Numbered from the stretch's first letter, positions 43,749 to 53,223 are shown. The stretch: 64,000 bases of DNA from CAWUEX02 sp038148375 (GCA_038148375.1 JAYQVH010000002.1:62001-126000); one strand, 5' to 3'. Numbers and translations: made by a program. Notes: generated by a model from the sequence alone, not told the origin.

Positions 43749-46700
43749 GTGCTTGATGCTCTGATTACGCAGTCGATCAAACACCGCCTCCTCATTGTGG
43801 CGGTGATTGCCCTTAGTTTCGTCTACGGCGGGCTCGCGGTTCAGCAGCTGCCGATCGACGTCTTGCCCGACCTCAACCGCCCGACGGTGACGATTTTTAC
43901 CGAATCCGAAGGTCTGTCGCCGGAGGAAGTGGAAACGCTGGTGACGCGGCCGATCGAGGCGGCGGTGTACGGCGCCAACGGGGTCATGCGCGTGCGCTCG
44001 GCCTCGTCCATCGGCTTATCGATTGTCTGGGTCGAGTTCGATTGGGATGTCGATATCTATGTCGCGCGCCAGATCGTCTCGGAAAAACTCAATCAGGCGC
44101 GGGAGGCGATTTACGGCCGGGTCAATCCGACCTTAGGGCCGATCACTTCGATCATGGGTAATATCATGGCGATTGGGGTGACCGGCGAAGGCATCGATCC
44201 CATGACCTTGCGCGCGCAGGCGGAGTGGGACATCCGCCAGCGCCTCTTGGCCATTCCGGGCATTGCCCAGATCACGGTGGTGGGCGGCGAGCAGCGCCAA
44301 TACCAAGTGCTGATCGATCCCGAGCGGCTGGTGTTCCACCGCGTACCGCTGTCCGCCGTGCTCGACGCCCTGGAGCAGACCAACCTCAACGCCACCGGCG
44401 GGTTCCTGCTGACCGACTACACCGAGGGCCTGATCCGTGTGCTCGGCCGGGCGCAGACGGTTGAGGAAATTCAGCGCACCATCGTGCCGCTGCCCGACGG
44501 GCCGGAGCGCCGGGTGACCATCGGCCAGATCGCCGAGGTCAAGGTCGGTGGCCCGGTCGCACCGCGCGGCGATGCCTCCGTCAACGCGACGCCGGGCGTG
44601 ATTTTGTCGATCCAGAAACAGCCCGATGCGGATACGGCGTCGCTGGTAACGGCGATCCGCGCCGAACTCGCCGCGATCCAGGCCGGCCTGCCTGACGGCA
44701 TGGAACTGCACGACGATATTTTCAGCCAAAGTGAGTTCATCGAAACGGCGGTGGCCAATGTGGAAGAGGCGCTGCGCGACGGCGCCATTCTGGTCGCGGT
44801 GGTGCTGTTCCTGTTTCTGCTCAACGTGCGCACCACCTTCATCACGCTAACGGCCATTCCGTTGTCACTGGTGCTCACGTTGCTGGTGTTTCAAGTGCTG
44901 GGCTTGTCGATCAACACCATGACGCTTGGCGGTATCGCCATCGCCATCGGCCAGCTGGTCGACGATGCCATCGTCGGCGTCGAGAACTGCTACCGGCGTC
45001 TGCGCCAGAACCGGCTCAAAGGCGAACCGGCGCCGTCGCTCGAGGTGATCGCCAAGGCGACGAAAGAAGTGCGGGATCCAATCATATTCGCCACGTTCAT
45101 CGTCATTCTCGTGTTTCTGCCGTTGTTCGCGCTGTCGGGTGTCGAGGGCCGCATCTTCACGCCGCTCGGTATCGCCTATGTGACGTCCATTGGCGCATCG
45201 CTGATCGTATTCCTCACCGCGACGCCGGCGCTGTGCGCGTACCTGCTGCCGCGCATGACGCGAATGAGCGCCGAGAAAGAAGGTCCGGTGGTGCGCGGTG
45301 TGAAATGGCTGCAAGCCAGACTCCTCGCCGTGCTGTTTCCCGCGCGCTACGTGGTGTTTGCCGTTTTTGCAGTGTTTCTTTGCACCGGCGTGTGGCTGGT
45401 CAGCAACTTCGGCCAGGCGTTTCTACCGGAGTTCAATGAAGGCGCGCTGAATGTTTCTGTGGTGATGGCGCCGGGAACGTCGCTCGCCGAATCCAACCGC
45501 ATCGCAACCGCGGCGGAACGGCTCGTCCTTGATCTGCCCGAGGTGACCAAGATCGGCCGCCGCTCCGGCCGGGCGGAGAACGATGAACATGCCGAGAGCA
45601 TCAACGTCTCCGAGCTCGAGTTTTTCCTGATGCCGTCGGACAGGCCGCGCGACGTGGTGATCGACGACATTCGCGAGCAGCTGGAACAGATTCCCGGCGT
45701 GCTGACCAACATCGGCCAGCCGCTGTCCCATCGCATCGACCATGCCCTATCGGGCGTGCGCGCCCAGATCGCGATCAAGATCTTCGGTGACGACATGGCG
45801 GAACTGCGCCGCCTCGCCCGCCTCGTCGAGGGGCAGATCGAGGGTGTCGATGGCGTCGTCGATCTCAGCTTCGAGCAACAGGTGCTGACCGAGCAACTGC
45901 ACATTCGGGTCGACCGCTCGCAGATTCTCAATCGCGGCCTGACCGTGGCCGACGTCGCCGACTACACGGAACTGGCGCTTAACGGCCGCAGCATGAGTCA
46001 GATCATCGACGGCATCCGCACCTACGACCTCATCGCGCGCTTCGACGACGCCAGCCGGGCAAACCCGGACGCGATAGCCAAACTGCCGGTGGAAACCGCC
46101 GACGGCGGCTACGTTCCGCTCGAACTGCTGGCGTCAATCGACCATGCGCTCGGCGCCAATGTCATCAATCGCGAGAACGGCCAGCGTCGGATCATTGTCC
46201 AGGCCAATGTCGCCGGACGCGATCTCGTCAGCGTCGTCCAGGACATTCAGAGGCGTCTGAACGCCGAGGTCGAATTGCCGCCCGGCTACTACGTCGTATA
46301 CGGCGGCGAATACGAAAGCCAGGCGGCGGCGCTGGAAGCCATTCTCCTGCTTGCCGGCGTCGCGTTTCTGGGCATGTTCCTGGTGCTCTATGCCCACCTT
46401 GGCAGCGTCAATTTCGCGCTACAGGTCATGCTGTCGATTCCGCTGGCGTTTGTCGGCGCGGTGATCGGCGTGTGGGCCACCGGCGGCGTGTTGTCCATCG
46501 CCACGGTGATCGGCTTCATCACGCTCACCGGCATTGCCGCGCGCAACGGCATTCTGATGATCAATCACTACCTGTATCTGATGCGCGAAGAAGGTGCGGC
46601 GTTCGACCAGGCGATGATCACGCGCGGCACTCAGGAGCGGATCATTCCCGTGCTGATGACGGCGCTGACCGCGATCCTGGCGTTGGTGCCGATCCTGCTG

Positions 46701-46877
46701 ACGCCGGATGAACCCGGCCGCGAAATTCTTCACCCCGTCGCGGTTGTGATCTTCTCAGGGCTGCTGTCGTCCACCCTGCTCGACTTAACCTTGCGGCCGC
46801 TGGTGTTCTGGACCTTCGGCCGCGCCGCCGTGGCGGAGCGACTGCCCGCGGCTCTTACCCCGCAACCCGCTGAATAA
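43749..46877 (+). CDS. Heavy-metal RND efflux pump (CzcA/CusA superfamily)
   Basis: This 1042-residue inner-membrane transporter has twelve helices and two large periplasmic loops. The N-terminus has the LPIDVLPDLNRPTVTIFTE block of HME-RND pumps. The proton-relay helix reads GGIAIAIGQLVDDAIVGVEN, with Asp405, Asp406 and Glu412. That is neither the classic CzcA form (DFG-x-x-x-DGAV) nor exactly the CusA form, so the metal is not predictable by rule. It starts at GTG 43749. A His-rich small protein and a CDF-like carrier follow. Function: proton-driven export of a metal ion through the adaptor and outer-membrane channel. Confidence 0.9.
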   Translation: MLDALITQSIKHRLLIVAVIALSFVYGGLAVQQLPIDVLPDLNRPTVTIFTESEGLSPEEVETLVTRPIEAAVYGANGVMRVRSASSIGLSIVWVEFDWDVDIYVARQIVSEKLNQAREAIYGRVNPTLGPITSIMGNIMAIGVTGEGIDPMTLRAQAEWDIRQRLLAIPGIAQITVVGGEQRQYQVLIDPERLVFHRVPLSAVLDALEQTNLNATGGFLLTDYTEGLIRVLGRAQTVEEIQRTIVPLPDGPERRVTIGQIAEVKVGGPVAPRGDASVNATPGVILSIQKQPDADTASLVTAIRAELAAIQAGLPDGMELHDDIFSQSEFIETAVANVEEALRDGAILVAVVLFLFLLNVRTTFITLTAIPLSLVLTLLVFQVLGLSINTMTLGGIAIAIGQLVDDAIVGVENCYRRLRQNRLKGEPAPSLEVIAKATKEVRDPIIFATFIVILVFLPLFALSGVEGRIFTPLGIAYVTSIGASLIVFLTATPALCAYLLPRMTRMSAEKEGPVVRGVKWLQARLLAVLFPARYVVFAVFAVFLCTGVWLVSNFGQAFLPEFNEGALNVSVVMAPGTSLAESNRIATAAERLVLDLPEVTKIGRRSGRAENDEHAESINVSELEFFLMPSDRPRDVVIDDIREQLEQIPGVLTNIGQPLSHRIDHALSGVRAQIAIKIFGDDMAELRRLARLVEGQIEGVDGVVDLSFEQQVLTEQLHIRVDRSQILNRGLTVADVADYTELALNGRSMSQIIDGIRTYDLIARFDDASRANPDAIAKLPVETADGGYVPLELLASIDHALGANVINRENGQRRIIVQANVAGRDLVSVVQDIQRRLNAEVELPPGYYVVYGGEYESQAAALEAILLLAGVAFLGMFLVLYAHLGSVNFALQVMLSIPLAFVGAVIGVWATGGVLSIATVIGFITLTGIAARNGILMINHYLYLMREEGAAFDQAMITRGTQERIIPVLMTALTAILALVPILLTPDEPGREILHPVAVVIFSGLLSSTLLDLTLRPLVFWTFGRAAVAERLPAALTPQPAE

Positions 46878-46897
46878 AAACAAGAGGAGAGACCACC

Positions 46898-47329
46898 ATG
46901 AACATTCGGTTGATGATTGCCGCGCTCGTGACCTTAAGTGTCAGCGTCCCGGCCAATGCGCAAAGTGATCACGATCATGATCACGGCCATGACCACGAAT
47001 CCGTCGACTTCGCCAATGTCGATGACGGATGGGCCGCGCTGGAGGACGTGGCGGCGGAGATTCGCGCGACCATTAAGGCGAAGAACCTGACGCCGCTGCA
47101 TGATTTGTCGGACCGGCTGCACAGCGTGGCCGACGGACTGGCGCGCCACGCCAGTGATGTCGCCAAGCCGAACCAGTTGCGTTTTACCTCAAGTCTCAAC
47201 CAGCTGCGCACCATGAGCGACCGGCTCCATGCCGTTCACGAGGACAACGATGTCGCGGCGGCGGAACGTCTCGTACCGCAACTCAACGGCGTCGTGCAGC
47301 TGCTGATGGTCAGCGCCGAAGGCAAGTAA
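46898..47329 (+). CDS. Small periplasmic His-rich protein of metal cluster
   Basis: This 143-residue protein has a signal peptide ending ANAQS (about residue 23), then HDHDHGHDHE, then about 110 residues predicted to be helical (DDGWAALEDVAAEIRA, HDLSDRLHSVADGLARHA). The helical part resembles small four-helix-bundle metal or heme proteins, but I do not recognise it. It lies 21 bases after the RND pump, with AGGAG before its ATG, and 15 bases before the CDF-like gene. A periplasmic metal-buffer role is inferred from the His cluster and position. Confidence 0.7.
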   Translation: MNIRLMIAALVTLSVSVPANAQSDHDHDHGHDHESVDFANVDDGWAALEDVAAEIRATIKAKNLTPLHDLSDRLHSVADGLARHASDVAKPNQLRFTSSLNQLRTMSDRLHAVHEDNDVAAAERLVPQLNGVVQLLMVSAEGK

Positions 47330-47343
47330 GGAGTCCGCCATAA

Positions 47344-47961
47344 ATGAGTGGATGTTGCGACGACGATGAATTGGTGTTCGACGGCACTTCCGTGGCGTAT
47401 CGTCGTGCGTTGATTGCCGTCATCGCCATCAACGGCGCGATGTTCCTGGTTGAGGCGTCCGCCGGTTTCGCCGCCATGTCACAGGCTCTCAAGGCCGATG
47501 CGCTGGATTTCCTAGGCGATACCGCGACTTATGCCATCAGCCTGTGGGCGGTGGGCAAGTCTGCCACCGTGCGCGCACGCACCGCCATGTTCAAAGGCAT
47601 CACCCTCGGCGCCATGGGCCTGAGCGTACTCGGCATCACGGCTTATCGTGTTTTGATCACCGGCTCACCCGATGGCGAAACTATGGGTCTCATTGGTTTG
47701 GCGGCATTGGTGGCCAATCTGCTCAGCGCCATGCTGCTGATGCGGTTTCGCGATGGCGATGCCAACGTGCGGTCGGTATGGCTGTGCACGCGCAACGACG
47801 CTATCGGCAATGTCGCGGTCATCGCAGCGGCGGGTCTGGTCATCTGGACGGCCTCACCGTGGCCGGACCTGATCGTCGCCGCCGCCATGGCTGCGCTGTT
47901 TTTGAATTCGTCGGTCAAAATTCTTACTCAAGCCCGCACCGAACTGGCTGCGGCAGTGTAA
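47344..47961 (+). CDS. Short CDF-like cation transporter
   Basis: This 205-residue protein has six helices and lacks the C-terminal cytoplasmic domain of standard cation diffusion facilitators. It starts MSGCCDDDEL. The transport site is recognisable: Asp55-x-x-x-Asp59 in helix two (DFLGD) and Cys148-x-x-x-Asp152 in helix five (CTRND), where YiiP has His-x-x-x-Asp. It would move divalent metal from the cytoplasm to the periplasm, handing it to the RND pump. It ends three bases before the convergent lptD stop. Confidence 0.82.
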   Translation: MSGCCDDDELVFDGTSVAYRRALIAVIAINGAMFLVEASAGFAAMSQALKADALDFLGDTATYAISLWAVGKSATVRARTAMFKGITLGAMGLSVLGITAYRVLITGSPDGETMGLIGLAALVANLLSAMLLMRFRDGDANVRSVWLCTRNDAIGNVAVIAAAGLVIWTASPWPDLIVAAAMAALFLNSSVKILTQARTELAAAV

Positions 47962-47964
47962 GCA

Positions 47965-50133
47965 TTACTGGTCGACGCCGACGCTGGAGGTCAGGCGCAC
48001 CTCGCCGATGGTTTTCAGCGTGAAGCGCAGGATCACGGAAAAGCCGGACTGGAAGTCGCGGTCCTCGGTGTTGTCGTCGGCGATATCGAGCCCGAAGATG
48101 AAACATTCATCCTCGTAGACGATGCCGACGGACGAGCGGATCGAGCCGCCCAGCGGTCCAAGGTCCTCACGGTGCGAACCGGTCAGGCGCCAATACTTCG
48201 ACAGGCGCGTATCGAAATAGGCGTACAGTTCTTCGCGGTCGCCGAATTCCGGTGTCAGCGGATCGCTCTGCTTGATGAAGATGTAGTTGGCACCGAGGCG
48301 GAACAGGTCGGTCCCGACGGCAGCACCGACTTCGCTGCGTTCGGGGCTGAAGTTGGTGTTGTCCAAACGGAACCGGTACGAAACATCCAGGAAATCCGAC
48401 GGCCGGTAGGTGACACGGCCGACGAAGTCCGAAAAGTGTCCGGCCAAACCGGATTGTTGCGCAAACACGTCTTCTTTGTGCGGCCGGTAGCTCTGGCCCA
48501 ACATGACTTCAACCGACTGGCTGCTCGGACCGTAAATGGAATACCGCAGTCCGTAGTTGATGCGCGCCCCGCCTTCGACGCGGTCGTAGCCGGAGAACCG
48601 CTGCTCCGAGAACAGGTTGGTGTCGTCGAATTCGAAGTCGCGGCTGTCTTCGTTGGGAATCGTGTCCGGGTTCTGCCCCAGCGGACTGACGATCCCTTGC
48701 ACGATCGGCTCCAGGTATTGGCTTACCGTCCGGCCGGAGCGCACCATCGGATAGCGCCATTCCATCGACAGCTGCGGCACAACCCGCCCTTCGAACCCGG
48801 TGAACGTCGTGCCGGTAAGCGGGTCGTTGACGTCGCGCACGTAATAGCCGTCGCCGCGCACCGTCGCGCGCAGGGTGTAAACGTCGCCGGCATCTGAAAT
48901 GTAGGGCACGTGCCAGCCAAACTTTGCCGACATGCGCGTCTGATCGCTGCCGCTCTCGCGGTAAAGCGCCAGCGCACTGGCGTCAGCGGTGAAATATCCG
49001 CCGCCGCGCACCGGCTTGCCCACGAAGCTGTAGTCAATCAACGGGGCGACCAGCGGCGTCGAGCCGACTGCGACCGTGCGCCGCTGGCGTTGGAAGTGAT
49101 AGGCGTTGACCGAGAGGTAGGACTGCGTGCCGTAGCGTTCCGCAAAAGCGTTGGTGGTCAGCCAGGTCGGCGCTTCGAAATCGTAGCGGCGCAGGTAGGT
49201 GTCGTCCGATGCGAGGTGCAGATCGGCCCCGGTGCGCCAGCGCTCATCGATATCCCAGCGCGCCCGGGCACGAATGTGGCCGCGCAAATCCTTGGTGTTG
49301 TCTTCGTCGCCACCGACCAGACTGCCGAACAGGCGCAGCTCACCTTCGGGAAACAGTTGCCGGTATTCGGCGGTGCCGCCGCGCCCGGCGGAGCTGGTAT
49401 ACAACGGGGTCAGCGTCGCATCGCGGTCCGGCGCGATGTTCCAGTAATAGGGCAAGGCGAAGGAAAATCCCAAGTTGCTGCCGCCGCCGATGGCCGGCGC
49501 CAGCAAACCCGACTGCCGGTCGGCGGAGGGATCCGGATGGGCGAGGTACGGCGTGTACAAGATCGGCACGCCCAGCAGTTCGACCCAGGCGTCGTTGTAG
49601 GTCATCAACTGATCGTCCTGATCGTGAATGACCTTGGCCGCTTTTACCTGCCACACCGGCTCGTGGCCGCATTCCAGATCACAGGCAGAATAGACGACGC
49701 GCGTGAATTCATTGACGTTGCCGTCGCGCCGCCGGATCAGCCGCGCCGCCATGCGGGATTTGTCGGCGAGCAGCACACGCACCTCGCGGGCGAAACCTTC
49801 CTTCAGGTCGCCGGTGACTTGGGCTTCCTCGAAAAACATCACGCTGCCGTTGTCGTCCAGCAGCGACACATTGCCTTTGGCGACGGCGGTATCGGTGTCC
49901 TGGTTGTAGGTCACTTCGTCGGCGAGCAGGATGCGCCCATCCCGATCGATCTCGACATTGCCGATCGCGGAGACCGTGCTGGTCGCCTCGTTGAAGCGCA
50001 TTTCGTCGGCGAGGATGAGGGTCTGGCTTTCCTGCGCGGTCTCTTGCGCGGCGGCGGAGGCGATCATAGTGACGGCGGCGATGCCAACGCACGACGTCCT
50101 AAGTGTCCGAAACAGGCCAGATACCATTCCCAT
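47965..50133 (-). CDS. lptD: LPS-assembly outer-membrane protein LptD
   Basis: This 722-residue protein starts with a signal peptide ending ASAAAQ. A periplasmic OstA/LptA-like beta-jellyroll follows (ADEMRFNEATSTVSAIGNVE, ADEVTYNQDTDTAVAKGNV). A large beta-barrel of about 500 residues follows, with many aromatic-ended strands. It inserts lipopolysaccharide into the outer leaflet together with LptE. It is nine bases downstream of lptF. In related genomes surA normally follows; here a convergent metal-resistance cluster begins three bases away. Confidence 0.94.
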   Translation of the reverse strand: MGMVSGLFRTLRTSCVGIAAVTMIASAAAQETAQESQTLILADEMRFNEATSTVSAIGNVEIDRDGRILLADEVTYNQDTDTAVAKGNVSLLDDNGSVMFFEEAQVTGDLKEGFAREVRVLLADKSRMAARLIRRRDGNVNEFTRVVYSACDLECGHEPVWQVKAAKVIHDQDDQLMTYNDAWVELLGVPILYTPYLAHPDPSADRQSGLLAPAIGGGSNLGFSFALPYYWNIAPDRDATLTPLYTSSAGRGGTAEYRQLFPEGELRLFGSLVGGDEDNTKDLRGHIRARARWDIDERWRTGADLHLASDDTYLRRYDFEAPTWLTTNAFAERYGTQSYLSVNAYHFQRQRRTVAVGSTPLVAPLIDYSFVGKPVRGGGYFTADASALALYRESGSDQTRMSAKFGWHVPYISDAGDVYTLRATVRGDGYYVRDVNDPLTGTTFTGFEGRVVPQLSMEWRYPMVRSGRTVSQYLEPIVQGIVSPLGQNPDTIPNEDSRDFEFDDTNLFSEQRFSGYDRVEGGARINYGLRYSIYGPSSQSVEVMLGQSYRPHKEDVFAQQSGLAGHFSDFVGRVTYRPSDFLDVSYRFRLDNTNFSPERSEVGAAVGTDLFRLGANYIFIKQSDPLTPEFGDREELYAYFDTRLSKYWRLTGSHREDLGPLGGSIRSSVGIVYEDECFIFGLDIADDNTEDRDFQSGFSVILRFTLKTIGEVRLTSSVGVDQ

Positions 50134-50142
50134 GGCCTTCGC

Positions 50143-51273
50143 TTAAACGGAACCGGGGTGCGGGCGCAACGAAAATGGCACGGCGCTGCGCAATCCGCCT
50201 GGCGTCAGGGCGAGAAGACCAAGCGCTAGCGGCACAAGCGCGACGGCGTAAATCAGCGGCACGAGCACCAGGTTCTTGGCCGCAAGGCTGGCTGCGCCCA
50301 AGCCTGCGGCTTCCACCAATATAACGGCAAGGATCGCCATGGTGATGCGTTTGAGCTGTCCGTGCTTGTCGAAGGAACCGGTGAGGATCAAGGCGAGGGC
50401 GATTGCGGTCAGCGCCAGATTGAGGATCGGGTTGGTCAGGCGCTGATGCCCTTCGACCCTGAGCCGGCGCACGTTGCGCGGCGTTAAACCGTCTTCTTCG
50501 CCCAAGGTGAACAGCTCCGCGGTGGTGCGCTCCCGGTTGTCGGTGAAGCGGCCGTCGCCGGTCGCCTCCACGAGGCCGAGGTCGACGGTGTAGCTGTCAA
50601 AATACAGCAGCGACAAATCGCCCGCGCCGCGCGTCAGTTCCTGCCGGCTGCCTTCGGTCAAGGCCACGCGCGGTCCGTTCGGTCCGGGAACCACGGCGCC
50701 TTCCTCGGCCATCAAAGTAATACTCTTCACCCGGTCGCGCTTGTCGTGTACCAGCAGGCCGCGCAGCTGACCTTCGGGCCCGCGTTCGCGCACGTAGACC
50801 GTCAGACCTTTGCCGATCTGATTAAAGGTGCCCTCGCGCAACATCACCTGGGAAACGTCGTTGCGCACCGTCCACTGCAATTCCTTAAACGCGCGCACGG
50901 ATACCGGTCCGTAATACAGAGTCAGCGCGTAGGCTACGCCGGTGACCAGCAGCGCGATGATCAGCGCCGGCTTCGCCAAACCCATGCGGCTGACGCCGGC
51001 GGCCTGGGCGACCACAAGTTCGCGGTCCATTGTCATCTTGTTGTAGACGAACACCACCACCAAAAAGAGCGCGATGGGCAGAATGATCACCATCACGTTG
51101 GGCAGCAGCAGCAGAGTCAGCTCCAGCCAGGTGCCGATCGACAAGCCTTTGTTGATGATCAGTTCGATGAACCCGAGGGACTGGGTCAGCCACAGGATAT
51201 AGGCCAGCACCGCGGTGACGATGATCGTCCCGATGGCCAGGTGGCGCAGCATATAGCGGGTCAGGCCGGTCAT
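50143..51273 (-). CDS. lptF: LPS export ABC transporter permease LptF
   Basis: This 376-residue protein is an LptF/LptG-family permease: a cluster of three N-terminal helices, a periplasmic beta-jellyroll of about 160 residues, and three C-terminal helices. The opening LTRYMLRHLA, the WLTQSLGFIELIINKGLS helix and LLLLPNVMVIILPIALF are closer to LptF than LptG. The start at ATG 51273 removes an unlikely upstream extension. It is directly followed by lptD; the expected lptG gene is not between them and is not elsewhere in the window. Confidence 0.88.
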   Translation of the reverse strand: MTGLTRYMLRHLAIGTIIVTAVLAYILWLTQSLGFIELIINKGLSIGTWLELTLLLLPNVMVIILPIALFLVVVFVYNKMTMDRELVVAQAAGVSRMGLAKPALIIALLVTGVAYALTLYYGPVSVRAFKELQWTVRNDVSQVMLREGTFNQIGKGLTVYVRERGPEGQLRGLLVHDKRDRVKSITLMAEEGAVVPGPNGPRVALTEGSRQELTRGAGDLSLLYFDSYTVDLGLVEATGDGRFTDNRERTTAELFTLGEEDGLTPRNVRRLRVEGHQRLTNPILNLALTAIALALILTGSFDKHGQLKRITMAILAVILVEAAGLGAASLAAKNLVLVPLIYAVALVPLALGLLALTPGGLRSAVPFSLRPHPGSV

Positions 51274-51434
51274 GATGGGCGAAGTATAGGGGTCAAGGCG
51301 CGCCGGGCAAACAGGGCAGTCACCTGTTAAAGATATAGAAACCAAGGAGTTGGTATGCTTGATGCCCGTTCAGGGTGGCGTTTTTAAGGCAGAATCCGTA
51401 CACTTTGCGGCCGGATCCAGGGGAAGCGACACCG

Positions 51435-51962
51435 ATGTCCAAATCGCGAATTTTCACCGGCCTGATTGCCGGTGCAGCATTGACCGTCGCAGCCGCGCTG
51501 CCGGTGCACGCGGCGGGCGGATGCGCCAGCGTTGCGGATGCCGACGCATTCGCGATGCGCGATCTGCAAAGCCGGTTGATGGTGGCGGGTCTCGCCTGTG
51601 GGCAGCGCGACGCCTACAACGCGTTTGTCACGTCACACCGCGCCGAACTTGCCGATGCGGGCAAACGTCTCAAGGCCTATTTCGTCTCCCGCGGCGACGG
51701 AGTGCGCGGTCTCGACCGGCACGTCACACTGGTTGCCAATACCGCGGCTAAGACACACGGCCTTGAGCGTGATGCGTTTTGTGCACGCACTGCCGATCTG
51801 TTCCTGGAATTGCAGGCTGTTTCCAGCCGTTCCGTTTTCGCTGTCGCCCGTGCCAATGCGCTGGGCGGCGTCACCAAACCCGAGGTCTGCACCGCTGCGG
51901 TCGAAACCGCACCTGTGGAACCCGTGTCCGACGCCGCAACCGATATCGCCGTGGCCCAATAA
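51435..51962 (+). CDS. Hypothetical exported alpha-helical protein
   Basis: This 175-residue protein has a signal peptide ending VHAAG (about residue 27) and four or five cysteines that could form two disulfides (GGCAS, AGLACGQ, DAFCAR, EVCTA). The middle is helical (YNAFVTSHRAELADAGKRL). I do not recognise a domain. The ATG at 51435 follows GGGAAG. It stands alone, divergent from lptF and convergent with the OmpA-family gene, with a shared terminator between the two stops. Confidence 0.7.
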   Translation: MSKSRIFTGLIAGAALTVAAALPVHAAGGCASVADADAFAMRDLQSRLMVAGLACGQRDAYNAFVTSHRAELADAGKRLKAYFVSRGDGVRGLDRHVTLVANTAAKTHGLERDAFCARTADLFLELQAVSSRSVFAVARANALGGVTKPEVCTAAVETAPVEPVSDAATDIAVAQ

Positions 51963-51964
51963 AA

Positions 51965-51993
51965 AACGGGGCCGGCGATGGGCCAGCCCCGTT
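51965..51993. terminator. Bidirectional hairpin terminator
   Basis: AACGGGGC (51965-51972) pairs with GCCCCGTT (51986-51993), with three further inner pairs. An A run lies on the left (51961-51966) and a TTCTTAAAATTT stretch on the right, so it can serve both converging genes. Confidence 0.75.
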
Positions 51994-52016
51994 CTTAAAA
52001 TTTATCTCGCGAAAGA

Positions 52017-53089
52017 CTATTCGATCACGATTTCCACGCGGCGGTTCTGCGGCTCGCGCACACCGTCGGCGGTGGGGACGAGGTTCTCCGCTTCGCCCTT
52101 CCAGGTGATGCCGATCTCGCTTTCGGGGATGCCGAGGCGGATCAGCTCCTGCTTGACCCGTTCCGCCCGGCGTTCCGACAGACCCAGGTTATAGGCCACG
52201 GTGCCGGACCGGTCGGCGTGACCGGTGGCGGAGATGCGGGCCGCGCCTTCGCGCTGGGCGTAGGCGGCGGCGTCGTTGACGATGCCGGCCGCGGTCGAGG
52301 TCAGGGTCGACTTATCCCAGTCGAAGAAGACGATGAACTTCTCCGGCGCTTTCGGTTCCGGCGCCGGGGTGGGCGGCGGCGGGGGCGGCGGAGCAGGCTG
52401 TGCGACGGGTTCCGGTTTCGGTGCCGGTTCCCACAGATTGTAGCGCAGACCGATGATGAAGTTATGCGACTGCGGCGAATAGCGGCCGATGGCCGGCGCG
52501 CCGGCCTGGACGCTGGTGAAGCCCTGGCCGCCGGAGTCCAAATACCGGTAGTCGAAGATCAGCTTAAGGCGGTCGTTCAGCGGTGCGGCCAAACCGAGGA
52601 TCGCCTGCCAGGACAGTTCGGTGTTCGAGCCGTCGTAGGTGAAGGTGCCGCCGCCGGCGACGTTGTCCCAATCCGTTTCAACCAGACCAACACCGGCACC
52701 GATGTAGGGTGTCACCGGCAGGTCGTCGGTTTCCACGTCGATCAGGAAGTTGAGCATGCCGGACAATTGCTCTTGCGACCCGGTGCCGAATTCGGGTGAG
52801 TCCGGCAAGGGCGCGAAGCCCGCTTCGTCGATCACGCCGCGGCGGAACCCGAGCTCGACTTCCATGCGGAAGGGATTGTCGAAGTCGTAGCCGAACGTGC
52901 CGATGACGACGCCGCCCTTTTTGAACTCGGCTTCCAGCTCGGTGCCGTTGGCGAAGAAACTGCGCTCGTCCGGCATATGCAAACCGATGCCGGCGCCGAC
53001 GTAGGCGCCTTCGTCCGCAGCGGCGAGGCCGCCCAGGGTCAGCGCGTTGCTGTGGCCGCCGTGGCAGCGACGGTCGAAAACTTAATCAT
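52017..53089 (-). CDS. OmpA-family outer-membrane protein, frameshifted in the signal peptide
   Basis: The body encodes an eight-stranded beta-barrel of about 200 residues, then a Pro-rich linker (APPPPPPPTPAPEPK) and a C-terminal OmpA domain. The OmpA domain has a peptidoglycan-binding pattern (TGHADRSGTVAYNLGLSERRA, with a final NRRVEIVIE). The natural start is ATG 53089 after GAGGAG, giving MIKFSTVAATAATA. At 53042-53046 an extra CG in a CGCG run shifts the frame to a stop, while the other frame continues LTLGGLAAADEGAYVGAG into the barrel. As written, no exported product forms; removing two bases restores a good signal peptide. This may be a sequencing error or a real mutation. Confidence 0.85.
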
Positions 53090-53223
53090 GGGAACTCCTC
53101 GAGGTTTGCGCCCGCTTTAGATAGATGCATTCTACCGGTAAGGCCGCGCCGATTCAAACAGACCAAGCGAACCGGACCGGCTTACCCTTAAACCTGTTCA
53201 CCGTTGGGATAAGGGATATTGAT

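Noticed and set aside
48910..50229. 439-codon open frame antisense to lptD and the lptF end
   Set aside because: It has no recognisable domain and crosses two real genes; it is a shadow of their codon bias.
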